In this document: positions 1 to 5,464 of the stretch, one piece after another
How positions within the stretch are numbered: position 1 is the stretch's first letter
Layout: each line of letters starts with the position of its first letter
Assembly (NCBI GenBank): GCA_013287095.1
Contig: JABDEJ010000115.1
Span: 1 to 5,464, forward strand
Direction of reading: 5' to 3'
Origin: Bacteroidota bacterium
Lineage (GTDB): Bacteria; Bacteroidota; Bacteroidia; CAILMK01
Length of the DNA: 5,464 bases
Notes under the pieces: generated by a model
What the model saw: only the letters and a program-made list of their open reading frames with translations
What the model was told of the DNA's origin: nothing
Database searches by the model: none
Position numbers and translations under genes: made by a program

Positions 1-190
1 AATCTGTGAAAAGATCAGCCTCATTGATAAGATGATGTTTAAGATCAAAATAATTCTCAATTCGATGGACCTCACAAAAACGTATGATTCTTCTTTTGAT
101 GGAGGCTTCGGAATAATTTGTAAAATCATATCCATACCTATTTTTTACCTGGTACAACAACAAGTATATCTCCTCATTACTTATTTCCAT
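1..190 (-). CDS. cheR: CheR-type protein-glutamate methyltransferase, N-terminal part (runs off the left edge)
   Basis: The minus strand reads ATG at 188-190 and stays open to the window edge, giving 63 codons. The product starts MEISNEEIYLLLYQVKNRYG and continues through YDFTNYSEASIKRRI. This is the pattern of the CheR N-terminal all-alpha domain: a leucine-rich first helix, the RYGYDF turn and a basic helix. CheR enzymes use S-adenosylmethionine to methylate glutamates on receptor-type proteins. The SAM-binding catalytic domain lies outside the window, so activity cannot be judged. An in-frame stop lies shortly upstream with no ATG between, which fixes the start. No Shine-Dalgarno sequence is evident. 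The gene follows the stop of the hybrid kinase by 46 bases on the same strand, so cotranscription is likely. In Bacteroidota such CheR proteins often sit beside CheB and hybrid kinases without flagellar genes, so a role in chemotaxis should not be assumed. Confidence 0.85.
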   Translation of the reverse strand, partial: MEISNEEIYLLLYQVKNRYGYDFTNYSEASIKRRIIRFCEVHRIENYFDLKHHLINEADLFTD

Positions 191-236
191 GCTTTGGTTC
201 AGGTTTTTGAAATTTTAAAGCTTCGTCAACATGGTG

Positions 237-644
237 TCAGGAAAGCCATACCCTTATAAGCGACATTAATTTATTGATGTCAACAGGTTTGGAAATATAA
301 TCCGATGCACCTGCTTCGATACTCTTTTCACGGTCGCCCTTCATAGCTTTTGCTGTAAGTGCAATAATGGGCAGATTTTTATACTTTTCCTGTATTTTGA
401 TCTTTGCCGTTGCCTCATAGCCATCCATCTCCGGCATCATGATGTCCATGAGTACCAGATCAATTCCCTCGTTTTCTGAAAGTTTCTTTAGGGCCTCTTT
501 ACCATCGTTTGCCACAACTACATTTAGTTCTGATTCTTCAAGAGCTTTCGACAAGGCAAAAATATTGCGCATATCATCATCTACAAGCAAAATTTTCTTG
601 CCTTTTAATGATGCCTGATCGGTAAATGACTTCCGCTGCTTCAA
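237..644 (-). CDS. Receiver domain 3, C-terminal end of the hybrid kinase (fragment; could be read as a CheY-like regulator)
   Basis: This frame carries a complete CheY-like receiver. Counting from the TTG at 644, it has KILLVDDD (17-24), phosphoacceptor D67 in [15 protein letters not shown]97 in [12 protein letters not shown] and K119 in YISKPVD. It ends soon after the last helix with no output domain. In the repaired reading it is preceded by a linker ([17 protein letters not shown]) that joins it to receiver 2, so the TTG is probably an internal Leu codon. It is the best conserved of the three receivers and would fold alone if translated. A free-standing single-domain regulator cotranscribed with cheR is the alternative, but the lack of an ATG and the continuous linker argue against it. 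The TGA stop is 46 bases before cheR. Confidence 0.8.
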   Translation of the reverse strand: MKQRKSFTDQASLKGKKILLVDDDMRNIFALSKALEESELNVVVANDGKEALKKLSENEGIDLVLMDIMMPEMDGYEATAKIKIQEKYKNLPIIALTAKAMKGDREKSIEAGASDYISKPVDINKLMSLIRVWLS

Positions 645-654
645 CGCAGGAAAC

Positions 655-870
655 TCAACTGTTTTGTCTTCCCTTATCTTTTTTTAAGAATAGGGTCGTC
701 TCATCGAGCAACCTGTCCTGAGATTTGGCTGATTTAATGATAATCGCATCAGAATACCGGCTTAACTCTTCGTTTTCTTTTCTGCTTAGATCCTTGCCTG
801 TGTAAATGATGATGTTAATATGGGCAAGATCGGGATTCAGTTTTATTTTTTTTGATGAGTTCGTTGCCAT
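655..870 (-). CDS. Second half of receiver domain 2 (fragment of the hybrid kinase)
   Basis: This frame carries the C-terminal half of receiver 2 after the second frameshift. Native coding begins near 852; the ATG at 870 lies within codons read in another frame and is an artefact. From that ATG, the conserved Thr is T24 in [11 protein letters not shown] and the conserved Lys is K46 in [20 protein letters not shown] then forms the last helix, a pattern typical of the second receiver in these multi-receiver kinases. The frame is lost at a T7 run (679-685) and stops seven codons later. Alone it would be half a domain and could not fold as a receiver, so I do not regard it as a separate gene. Confidence 0.6.
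   Translation of the reverse strand: MATNSSKKIKLNPDLAHINIIIYTGKDLSRKENEELSRYSDAIIIKSAKSQDRLLDETTLFLKKDKGRQNS
679..685 (-). other. Frameshift 3: one extra base in an A7 run (kinase strand)
   Basis: The coding strand reads CTATTCTT, then seven A, then GATAAGG. Seven A give [11 protein letters not shown] and a stop. Six A give [13 protein letters not shown] and lead without a stop into receiver 3. The site lies in the linker after receiver 2. Confidence 0.8.
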
Positions 871-1396
871 TCATGTCGGGTAGGCTCAAATCCGTGACAA
901 TGATATCGGGTACCGTTTCGGCTATTTTTTCGAAAGCCTGTTCACCCGTCTGCGCAAAAACGCATTCAATCCCTCTGTTGGCAAAAGCTCTTTTTAAAAC
1001 CATGCTTTGAATATCACTGTCTTCAATAATCAATGCCACTTGCTTCTTTTCAGGACTTGCGCTTCCCATTTTTTCAAAGAGTGCATTCAGTTGCTCAGTT
1101 TTTAATGGTTTTTCCAGAAATTCAACCGAAGGTGACTCTGAAACAAGTTTTTTATCTTCATGATTGCCAGAGATTATATGGACAGGAATATCTTTGATTT
1201 TAGGCACTTCTTTCATTTTCTGCATTACTTCCCAGCCATTCATGCCCGGCAAGCCGATATCTAAAATTATGGCATCAGGAATAATTTCCTTTATCTTTTC
1301 GAACCCTTCGTCACCCCTGGTGGCGATAATTGCCTCAAAACCTTTCTCTTGTGCCTGCTTTTTCAATATTTTTCCCAAAATGAATATCATCCTCAA
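815..1396 (-). CDS. Receiver domain 1 and first half of receiver domain 2 (fragment of the hybrid kinase)
   Basis: This frame continues the kinase after the first frameshift; the real coding starts near 1370, and the apparent TTG start at 1396 overlaps the kinase frame and is an artefact. Numbered from that TTG, receiver 1 reads on from ILKKQAQEKGF, with phosphoacceptor D46 in AIILDIGLPGMNG, the conserved Ser at 76 (HIISG) and Lys at 97 (EKPL). A short linker leads to receiver 2, with acidic residues E125 and D126 (IIEDSD) and phosphoacceptor D169 ([11 protein letters not shown]). After LIKK (residues 180-183) the frame is lost at a T8 run and ends ten codons later. Two complete sets of receiver residues and the in-line match to hybrid kinases of this class show that this is not a free-standing response regulator. 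Confidence 0.75.
   Translation of the reverse strand: MRMIFILGKILKKQAQEKGFEAIIATRGDEGFEKIKEIIPDAIILDIGLPGMNGWEVMQKMKEVPKIKDIPVHIISGNHEDKKLVSESPSVEFLEKPLKTEQLNALFEKMGSASPEKKQVALIIEDSDIQSMVLKRAFANRGIECVFAQTGEQAFEKIAETVPDIIVTDLSLPDMNGNELIKKNKTESRSCPY
846..853 (-). other. Frameshift 2: one extra base in an A8 run (kinase strand)
   Basis: The coding strand reads GAACTCATC, then eight A, then TAAAACTG. Eight A give [10 protein letters not shown] and an early stop. Seven A give [14 protein letters not shown], which restores receiver 2. This is the longest homopolymer of the three sites. Confidence 0.85.
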
Positions 1397-4300
1397 TGAT
1401 CAGGATTAGTTTCTTCAACCTGGTCGATATATTTTCAATAGTTTTCAATTTTGAAGTGTCATCTAAAACTGCGGATTTATTTACTTCAGGCTGAGTTTGA
1501 TTATCGTTGTCCGACTTAAAATTACTAGCAACATCATTAGAAGAGGCTGAATCAGGATCAAAAACCATGGGCAAAAACAGCGTAAATGAACTACCTTTTC
1601 CCGTCGCACTTTCTAATTGGAGTTCCCCGCCTAGTATCAAAGCCAATTCTTTTGAAATTGACAATCCGAGTCCCGTTCCACCGTATTTACGACTCGTTGA
1701 ACCATCGGCCTGGCGAAATGCCTCAAATATAAGCTGTTGCTTTTCTTCAGAAATTCCTATGCCTGAATCTTTTACCTGGAAGCATATATTTTTTGAGGAT
1801 TTGACAAGAAAAGGATTTTTAACGGTTGCTCCAGGTGTCGCATAAAAAATATTCAGATCAATACTTCCATCTTTAGGAGTGAATTTAAATGCATTGGAAA
1901 GCAGGTTCTTTAGTATTTGCTCTATTCTTACCTTGTCACCCGTAAATTCTTTTGCAAGGCCTTTTTCTACATTTACCTTAAACTTAATTCCCTTCTCCCT
2001 TGCCAGTTCTGTGAATAGTGAATCCATGGCGTATTGGATTTCGCTAATTGCAACACTTTCAATTTCAAGGTCTATTTTACGTGATTCGATTTTAGACAGA
2101 TCAAGTATATCATTGATAAGGTTAAGCAGGTCTGCTCCTGAGCGTTGGATCACATTCGTAAATTCAACCTGCTTAGTATTGAGAGGATTATCTTTGCTTT
2201 CGCCAAGTAACTTTGATAAAATAAGAATGCTGTTTAGAGGTGTCCTGAGTTCATGCGACATATTGGCAAGGAACTCCGACTTGTACCGACTAATTATTTC
2301 GAGCTCTTCCGCTTTAAGTTTCAAGGCTTTTCTCGCATTTTCCAATTCTTCATTTCTCGCAGCCATTGCCTGGTTCTGTTCCTCCAGAAGATTGGTTTTT
2401 TCTTCCATTTCAGCATTGGTATGCATCAGCTCTTCCTGTTGCACCCTGAGTTCTTCCTCAGAAGCCTGCAGCAAGTCTCCTTTTTCCATAAGCTCTTCAT
2501 TGCCAACCCTCAGTTCTTCTTCCTGGGTTTTTAACCGCTCATTCATCTCAAGCGTTTCTTTTAGAAGGGTCTCGGTTTTTTCTTTGCGGTTCAGTTGATC
2601 AATAGAAGCCGCAAAAACTGTGTTCGCCCTTTCGATAAACTCCTTTTCAGTTTCAGTAAAATCCCTCAAAGAAGCCAGTTCTAAAACACCAACTATATCA
2701 TTTTGAAATATTAAGGGGGTAATTAATATCTGGGAAGGCTTTGCCCCTCCTAAAGAAGAACTGATTTTTATATAATCTGCCGGAACACTTTTTAGTTCTA
2801 TAGCTTTTTGTTCTATAGCAACCTGCCCGACAAGGCTTTCGCCGAATTTATATGTTCTTTTGGATTTGCCCGGTTCGGTAGCATATCCTGCCACGAGTTC
2901 CAGATAATTTACACCTTTTTCATCTTCCAGGACTTTGAAAAGGCTTGATTGTCCTGCATTTACATATTTTGAAACAAACGTCAATACAGTTGTATGGAGT
3001 TTTACCCTGTCATTTTCCCTGATTCGCAACAATTGCCCCATCTCTGCAATGCCGGTATTAATCCAAACCCGCTTTTTGTCTGCTTCAGCAGCAATAATAA
3101 GCTGCTCTTCTGCATGCTTTTTCTCGGTGATATCTGTAGAAATGATCAGATAACCAAAAACAGTTCCGTCTTCATTTTTTAATGCCGTTATTGAAGATGA
3201 AAGGATTAGTTTACTCCCGGTTTTTGTGGTTACGACCCATTCGTTCACCTCTTCGCCTATTTCAGCTTTTGCAACAAATATGTCAAAGCCTGATGAAACA
3301 GGCCTTCCAAGCTCCTGGCTTAATGCCCTTGCTGATGCCACGAGCTGTTTTTTTGATATGATATCATGCGGACCCAGTTTGCCAATGGCTTCTTCTGCCG
3401 TATATCCCAGCATTTTTTCTGAACCGCGGTTAAATGAACTTACAAGTCCGTCAAGCCCAATGGAAATGATGGAATAATTGGCACCCTCAATAATCGCTGT
3501 TTGCCGCGAATTAAGTTGGGTGATTTTCTCTTCCATCTGTTTGGTTGCAGAGATATCATGTATAAAAATAGCGGCCCCACTTGGTTTGCCATCTTGTAGT
3601 ACCGGATTGAAATAGGTTTCCATGTACCTCACCTCCCCGTTAGGTAAAACATGTTTGTTCTCCATAACTACTTTTTCTCCCCCAATTGCCTGGTCGATAT
3701 ACTTTTGCCAATCCCTGAAATGTGAAGGCAATTCTTTATTTTCATTGATTAGCTGAACAATGTTTGAACCAATCCCCGATTTATCTCCGCCTCTCTTAAA
3801 TGCCTGTGCCAAAACACTGTTCATGGTAAGTATTTCGTATTTTGTGTTTATTAGCATAACGACATCATTGGTATTATCAATGATCGCCTTGGTGTTGTTC
3901 TTTTCAGTTTCAAGAAATATCTCCGCATTGGTATTGATATTAATAAGGTAATAGATAAAGAGCAAGCTGGCAGTGACTGCACCGAAAAAAGTAGATATAC
4001 TTATAATTGACTGAATATCAGTGGAAATATTCGGTATTAGAAACAATGTGTAATGAGTTGTCTCGCCCCAGATCAGTAAACCCAGGGAAATATTGAACAC
4101 GATAAAGACCTTAAAAACCTCTTTGAAGTCGAAAAGAATAAAAATACCAATAAGTAATGGGAAATACAAAGCCCTGATATTTGAATCATGCCCTAGCGAG
4201 GAAGCAAGGTAAAAAACAAACAAGTTTGCGACTAAACAAAGCGATATCCTGGCAGCATTAAAATAGTGAAAGCGGTTTAAGAAATGCACGCCTGCAAATG

Positions 4301-4490
4301 CGATAACAATCCCAAAACTAAAAGATGCGAGGGCGTAAAAATGCAAGATGTAAAAAAAGACAGTGTAGAGGCTTACAGCAGCTATGGTCAATAAAGTAAT
4401 TAAATGCGTAAGCCGCACCCTTCTATCAAAACCTGTTAATATATTTTTTGAGGCCTTGGGTTTTGACTGTTTAGAGATATTATTGCTCAT
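1335..4490 (-). CDS. Sensor histidine kinase: sensory and kinase part of the hybrid kinase (1051 codons as read)
   Basis: This is the intact 5' part of the broken hybrid kinase. Residues 26-185 contain about six hydrophobic helices with short loops, so sensing is probably within or at the membrane. Two PAS domains follow at about 198-315 and 325-455, each ending in a typical HDISATK or STDITEK exit. A GAF domain spans about 485-630 and a charged coiled coil about 632-735. HisKA carries the phosphoacceptor H746 in SHELRTPLNS. HATPase_c shows the N box (KNLLSNAFKFT, 861-871), DSGIGIS (908-914), FEAFRQAD (922-929) and GGTGLGLSI (937-945). Catalytic motifs are complete, so this part should autophosphorylate. 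It then enters the first receiver (IIEDD, 1031-1035) and, after K1040, leaves frame and stops 11 codons later. The last 11 residues are therefore not native. The ATG start precedes a basic, unstructured stretch and the first helix, and no better start is seen. Confidence 0.92.
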   Translation of the reverse strand: MSNNISKQSKPKASKNILTGFDRRVRLTHLITLLTIAAVSLYTVFFYILHFYALASFSFGIVIAFAGVHFLNRFHYFNAARISLCLVANLFVFYLASSLGHDSNIRALYFPLLIGIFILFDFKEVFKVFIVFNISLGLLIWGETTHYTLFLIPNISTDIQSIISISTFFGAVTASLLFIYYLININTNAEIFLETEKNNTKAIIDNTNDVVMLINTKYEILTMNSVLAQAFKRGGDKSGIGSNIVQLINENKELPSHFRDWQKYIDQAIGGEKVVMENKHVLPNGEVRYMETYFNPVLQDGKPSGAAIFIHDISATKQMEEKITQLNSRQTAIIEGANYSIISIGLDGLVSSFNRGSEKMLGYTAEEAIGKLGPHDIISKKQLVASARALSQELGRPVSSGFDIFVAKAEIGEEVNEWVVTTKTGSKLILSSSITALKNEDGTVFGYLIISTDITEKKHAEEQLIIAAEADKKRVWINTGIAEMGQLLRIRENDRVKLHTTVLTFVSKYVNAGQSSLFKVLEDEKGVNYLELVAGYATEPGKSKRTYKFGESLVGQVAIEQKAIELKSVPADYIKISSSLGGAKPSQILITPLIFQNDIVGVLELASLRDFTETEKEFIERANTVFAASIDQLNRKEKTETLLKETLEMNERLKTQEEELRVGNEELMEKGDLLQASEEELRVQQEELMHTNAEMEEKTNLLEEQNQAMAARNEELENARKALKLKAEELEIISRYKSEFLANMSHELRTPLNSILILSKLLGESKDNPLNTKQVEFTNVIQRSGADLLNLINDILDLSKIESRKIDLEIESVAISEIQYAMDSLFTELAREKGIKFKVNVEKGLAKEFTGDKVRIEQILKNLLSNAFKFTPKDGSIDLNIFYATPGATVKNPFLVKSSKNICFQVKDSGIGISEEKQQLIFEAFRQADGSTSRKYGGTGLGLSISKELALILGGELQLESATGKGSSFTLFLPMVFDPDSASSNDVASNFKSDNDNQTQPEVNKSAVLDDTSKLKTIENISTRLKKLILIIEDDIHFGKNIEKAGTRERF
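1369..1380 (-). other. Frameshift 1: one extra base in or next to an A5 run (kinase strand)
   Basis: On the coding strand the site reads CATTTTGGGAAAAATATTG. As sequenced it gives HFGKNIEKAG and a stop. Without one base it gives HFGKILKKQAQ and continues into receiver 1. The extra base could be in the T4, G3 or A5 run; the A5 run (1369-1373) is the simplest choice because it leaves HFGK unchanged. Confidence 0.8.
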
Positions 4491-4520
4491 AATTCCAGAT
4501 GGTTTTTATGAATTCAAGTG

Positions 4521-4551
4521 CAATCTAATACAATATCAGAGTAACGGCAAA
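4521..4551 (-). promoter_or_regulatory. Candidate promoter of the hybrid kinase gene
   Basis: On the minus strand there is TTTG (4548-4551), a 20-base spacer, then TAGATTG (4521-4527). This resembles the Bacteroidota housekeeping promoter TTTG / TAnnTTTG, but the downstream box is one T short. Transcription would start about 20-25 bases before the kinase ATG. The match is imperfect, and AT-rich DNA gives such matches by chance. Confidence 0.35.
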
Positions 4552-4556
4552 TTGTA

Positions 4557-4586
4557 TTTGACGGACGGTAAATACTTATAGGTTTT
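4557..4586 (+). promoter_or_regulatory. Candidate promoter of coaD
   Basis: TTTG (4557-4560) is followed after 18 bases by TAGGTTTT (4579-4586). That is one mismatch from the Bacteroidota consensus TAnnTTTG. Transcription would start near 4593, about 40 bases before the coaD ATG at 4634. The position also argues against the upstream TTG at 4586 as a start codon, since it would lie within the promoter. Confidence 0.45.
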
Positions 4587-4633
4587 TGTGCTTTTCTCAT
4601 TTCCACCTAACTTGCCTTCAAATTATTAATCAT

Positions 4634-5110
4634 ATGTCTCAAAAAGCAGTATTTCCCGGTTCGTTCGACCCTATTACATTAGGTCACAAAGACATTGTGG
4701 AACGCGCGACACGCATTTTTGAGAAAGTATATGTAGCGATTGGGAAAAACACCACCAAAACCACCATGCTGCCTTTTGAGAGCAGATTGGAGATTGTATC
4801 AAAGGTATTCCGTGATACGGAAAATGTGGAGGTGCTTAGCTATGACAAACTCACAGTAAAACTGTGTGAAAAGCTGGGTGCCAGCTATATCGTTCGTGGA
4901 TTACGGTCGGGTACCGATTTTGACTATGAACGAAACATCGCTCTCATTAATACCAAACTAAACCCTAAAATTGAAACGATGTTCTTTATCAGTAACCCTG
5001 AATATGCAGGTATATCATCTACCATTATTAAGGAAGTTTATAAATTCGGCGGAGATGTAAGTAGCTTTGTGCCTCAAGAGGTTGTGGAGTTTTTAAAGAA
5101 GAAGAAATAG
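4634..5110 (+). CDS. coaD: Phosphopantetheine adenylyltransferase
   Basis: CoaD transfers the AMP part of ATP to 4'-phosphopantetheine, forming dephospho-CoA and pyrophosphate. This is the penultimate step of coenzyme A synthesis, in the cytoplasm. The product is 158 residues, close to the family's usual length of about 160. It is a nucleotidyltransferase of the Rossmann-like type with PGSFDPITLGH at 8-18 (T15 and H18 of the TxGH motif), K42, YIVRGLR at 85-91 (R88 and R91) and ISSTIIKEV at 127-135. All correspond to active-site residues known from E. coli CoaD. The frame is open upstream to a TTG at 4586, but the ATG at 4634 gives the standard N terminus (MSQKAVFPGSFDP), and the earlier 16 codons match nothing in the family. 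It is divergent from the kinase and convergent with the next gene (10-base gap). It appears to be a single-gene transcription unit and is expected to be essential. Confidence 0.97.
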   Translation: MSQKAVFPGSFDPITLGHKDIVERATRIFEKVYVAIGKNTTKTTMLPFESRLEIVSKVFRDTENVEVLSYDKLTVKLCEKLGASYIVRGLRSGTDFDYERNIALINTKLNPKIETMFFISNPEYAGISSTIIKEVYKFGGDVSSFVPQEVVEFLKKKK

Positions 5111-5135
5111 GAGTTACTTTCTACTGTTTCTTCTT
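5099..5135. terminator. Weak inverted repeat between convergent genes, possible bidirectional terminator
   Basis: AAGAAGAAA (5099-5107) and TTTCTTCTT (5127-5135) form a perfect 9-base-pair arm pair. Three further pairs (TAG with CTA, 5108-5110 and 5121-5123) are possible across a bulge. The stem is poor in GC and no long T run follows. Both arms are also lysine and phenylalanine codons at the ends of coaD and its neighbour, so the symmetry may be incidental. Confidence 0.25.
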
Positions 5136-5432
5136 AAATATAAAATAATACCCGGAAGGATCAACGGCATAATTCTGCAACGAATAGCCTTTGGCTTCAA
5201 GTTTTAAAGTAATCTGTAATATAATCTGTGGATCAGGAGTTCCTTTGTCATATTTAAGTTCTTCAGGGTTGCCTTCACTATATGCAAACACAGCATACCG
5301 GTCAGCACCTTTCATAAAATTTACAGAAGCATAGGAACCTGCCAGGTCTGTAGGGCTTTTGAAAGCCCATATTAATGATATACAAACTGTTATACCAACG
5401 CCGGCTAAAAAGTAAACTATTCCCTTTTTCAT
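5121..5432 (-). CDS. Small membrane-anchored protein of unknown function
   Basis: The product is 103 residues from the ATG at 5432. It begins MKKGIVYFLAGVGITVCISL, a basic start plus one hydrophobic helix (about 4-23). This is a signal anchor or uncleaved signal peptide, so the rest probably lies outside the cytoplasmic membrane. There is no lipobox, although a Cys occurs within the helix. The remaining 80 residues are polar and end in QNYAVDPSGYYFIFKKKQ. The C-terminal pattern (a helix with LEAKGYSL followed by a strand ending FIFKKK) is faintly like the short DUF4177 type of protein, but I would not assign it. The frame is open to a TTG at 5462; the ATG is preferred because it directly precedes the signal anchor. 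A TAGATTG box, as in the kinase promoter candidate, lies at 5452-5458, and its upstream partner would be outside the window. The stop is 10 bases from the coaD stop, in convergent orientation. Confidence 0.75.
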   Translation of the reverse strand: MKKGIVYFLAGVGITVCISLIWAFKSPTDLAGSYASVNFMKGADRYAVFAYSEGNPEELKYDKGTPDPQIILQITLKLEAKGYSLQNYAVDPSGYYFIFKKKQ

Positions 5433-5464
5433 AGTTTTTGTTTTTTGTTGGCAATCTAACAAAT

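Larger units (their letters stand above)
237..4490 (-). pseudogene. Hybrid sensor histidine kinase with three receiver domains, interrupted by three single-base frameshifts (whole locus)
   Basis: This entry describes the locus as one gene. Four consecutive minus-strand reading frames carry successive parts of one protein. Removing one base at each of three sites (in 1369-1380, 846-853 and 679-685) gives a continuous product of about 1416 residues. Its order is six-helix membrane domain, PAS, PAS, GAF, coiled coil, HisKA with H746, HATPase_c, and receivers with predicted phosphoacceptors D1077, D1200 and D1348. Across each repair the text reads naturally: [30 protein letters not shown] and [14 protein letters not shown]. 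Hybrid kinases of this type autophosphorylate and pass the phosphate to their own receivers; no HPt domain is visible, so a separate one may be needed. All coding around the breaks looks well conserved, so the gene is either intact in the organism and mis-sequenced, or broken very recently. I favour the first. The gene ends 46 bases before cheR. Confidence 0.8.

Noticed and set aside
32..259. 75-codon open frame on the plus strand
   Set aside because: It is antisense to the start of cheR and the end of the kinase; the minus strand has the recognisable CheR sequence.
815..1396. A free-standing two-receiver response regulator gene
   Set aside because: The apparent start is a TTG within kinase coding, receiver 1 lacks its first strand in this frame, and receiver 2 is cut in the middle; a frameshifted hybrid kinase explains all of it.
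1507..1845. 112-codon open frame on the plus strand
   Set aside because: It is antisense to the HATPase_c domain, whose motifs are clear on the other strand.
1879..2598. 239-codon open frame on the plus strand
   Set aside because: It lies antisense to the GAF, coiled-coil and HisKA coding, is rich in Ser, Leu and Phe as expected from the complement of Glu/Lys/Leu-rich helices, and shows no domain.
4384..4581. 65-codon plus-strand frame spanning the start of the kinase gene and the intergenic region
   Set aside because: It is mostly antisense to the kinase N terminus, overlaps both promoter candidates, and has no recognisable product.
4586..4633. TTG start giving coaD 16 more residues
   Set aside because: The TTG lies in the promoter candidate, the added residues do not match the family, and the ATG at 4634 gives the standard CoaD N terminus and length.
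1..5464. RNA genes, CRISPR arrays, insertion sequences and attachment sites
   Set aside because: I saw no tRNA-like cloverleaf, no regularly spaced repeats, no transposase motifs and no long terminal inverted repeats. Almost all of the window is explained by coding sequence.

Overview
The window looks like a piece of a Bacteroidota chromosome (Cytophagia/Sphingobacteriia-like). The supporting signs are AT-rich DNA, gene starts without clear Shine-Dalgarno sequences, promoter candidates of the TTTG / TAnnTTTG type, and protein styles typical of that phylum. This assignment is inference from style, not from a database search. The window is ordinary in gene density and holds no RNA gene, insertion sequence, CRISPR array or phage gene that I can recognise.

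Layout. Positions 1-190 (minus strand) hold the first 63 codons of a CheR-type protein methyltransferase that runs off the left edge. Positions 237-4490 (minus strand) hold one very large hybrid sensor histidine kinase. Its ancestral product would be about 1416 residues: a six-helix membrane domain, PAS, PAS, GAF, a long coiled coil, HisKA, HATPase_c and three receiver domains. As sequenced it is broken into four reading frames by three single-base frameshifts, all in the receiver half. Positions 4491-4633 are a short divergent intergenic region with promoter candidates for both directions. Positions 4634-5110 (plus strand) hold coaD, phosphopantetheine adenylyltransferase of coenzyme A synthesis. 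Positions 5121-5432 (minus strand) hold a small membrane-anchored protein of unknown function, convergent with coaD.

How the genes work together. The kinase and cheR lie on the same strand with a 46-base gap and probably form one transcription unit. A multi-receiver hybrid kinase next to CheR-family proteins is a recurring signalling arrangement in Bacteroidota and need not mean flagellar chemotaxis. coaD is a housekeeping gene with no obvious functional link to its neighbours.

The main result is the three frameshifts. Each lies in or beside a short homopolymer (T5 at 1369-1373, T8 at 846-853, T7 at 679-685 on the plus strand), and each is repaired by removing one base. The repaired protein is continuous and has every receiver signature residue. 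This points to homopolymer errors in the assembly or very recent mutation. Transcriptional slippage is a less likely but testable alternative. I did not find a convincing new biological system.
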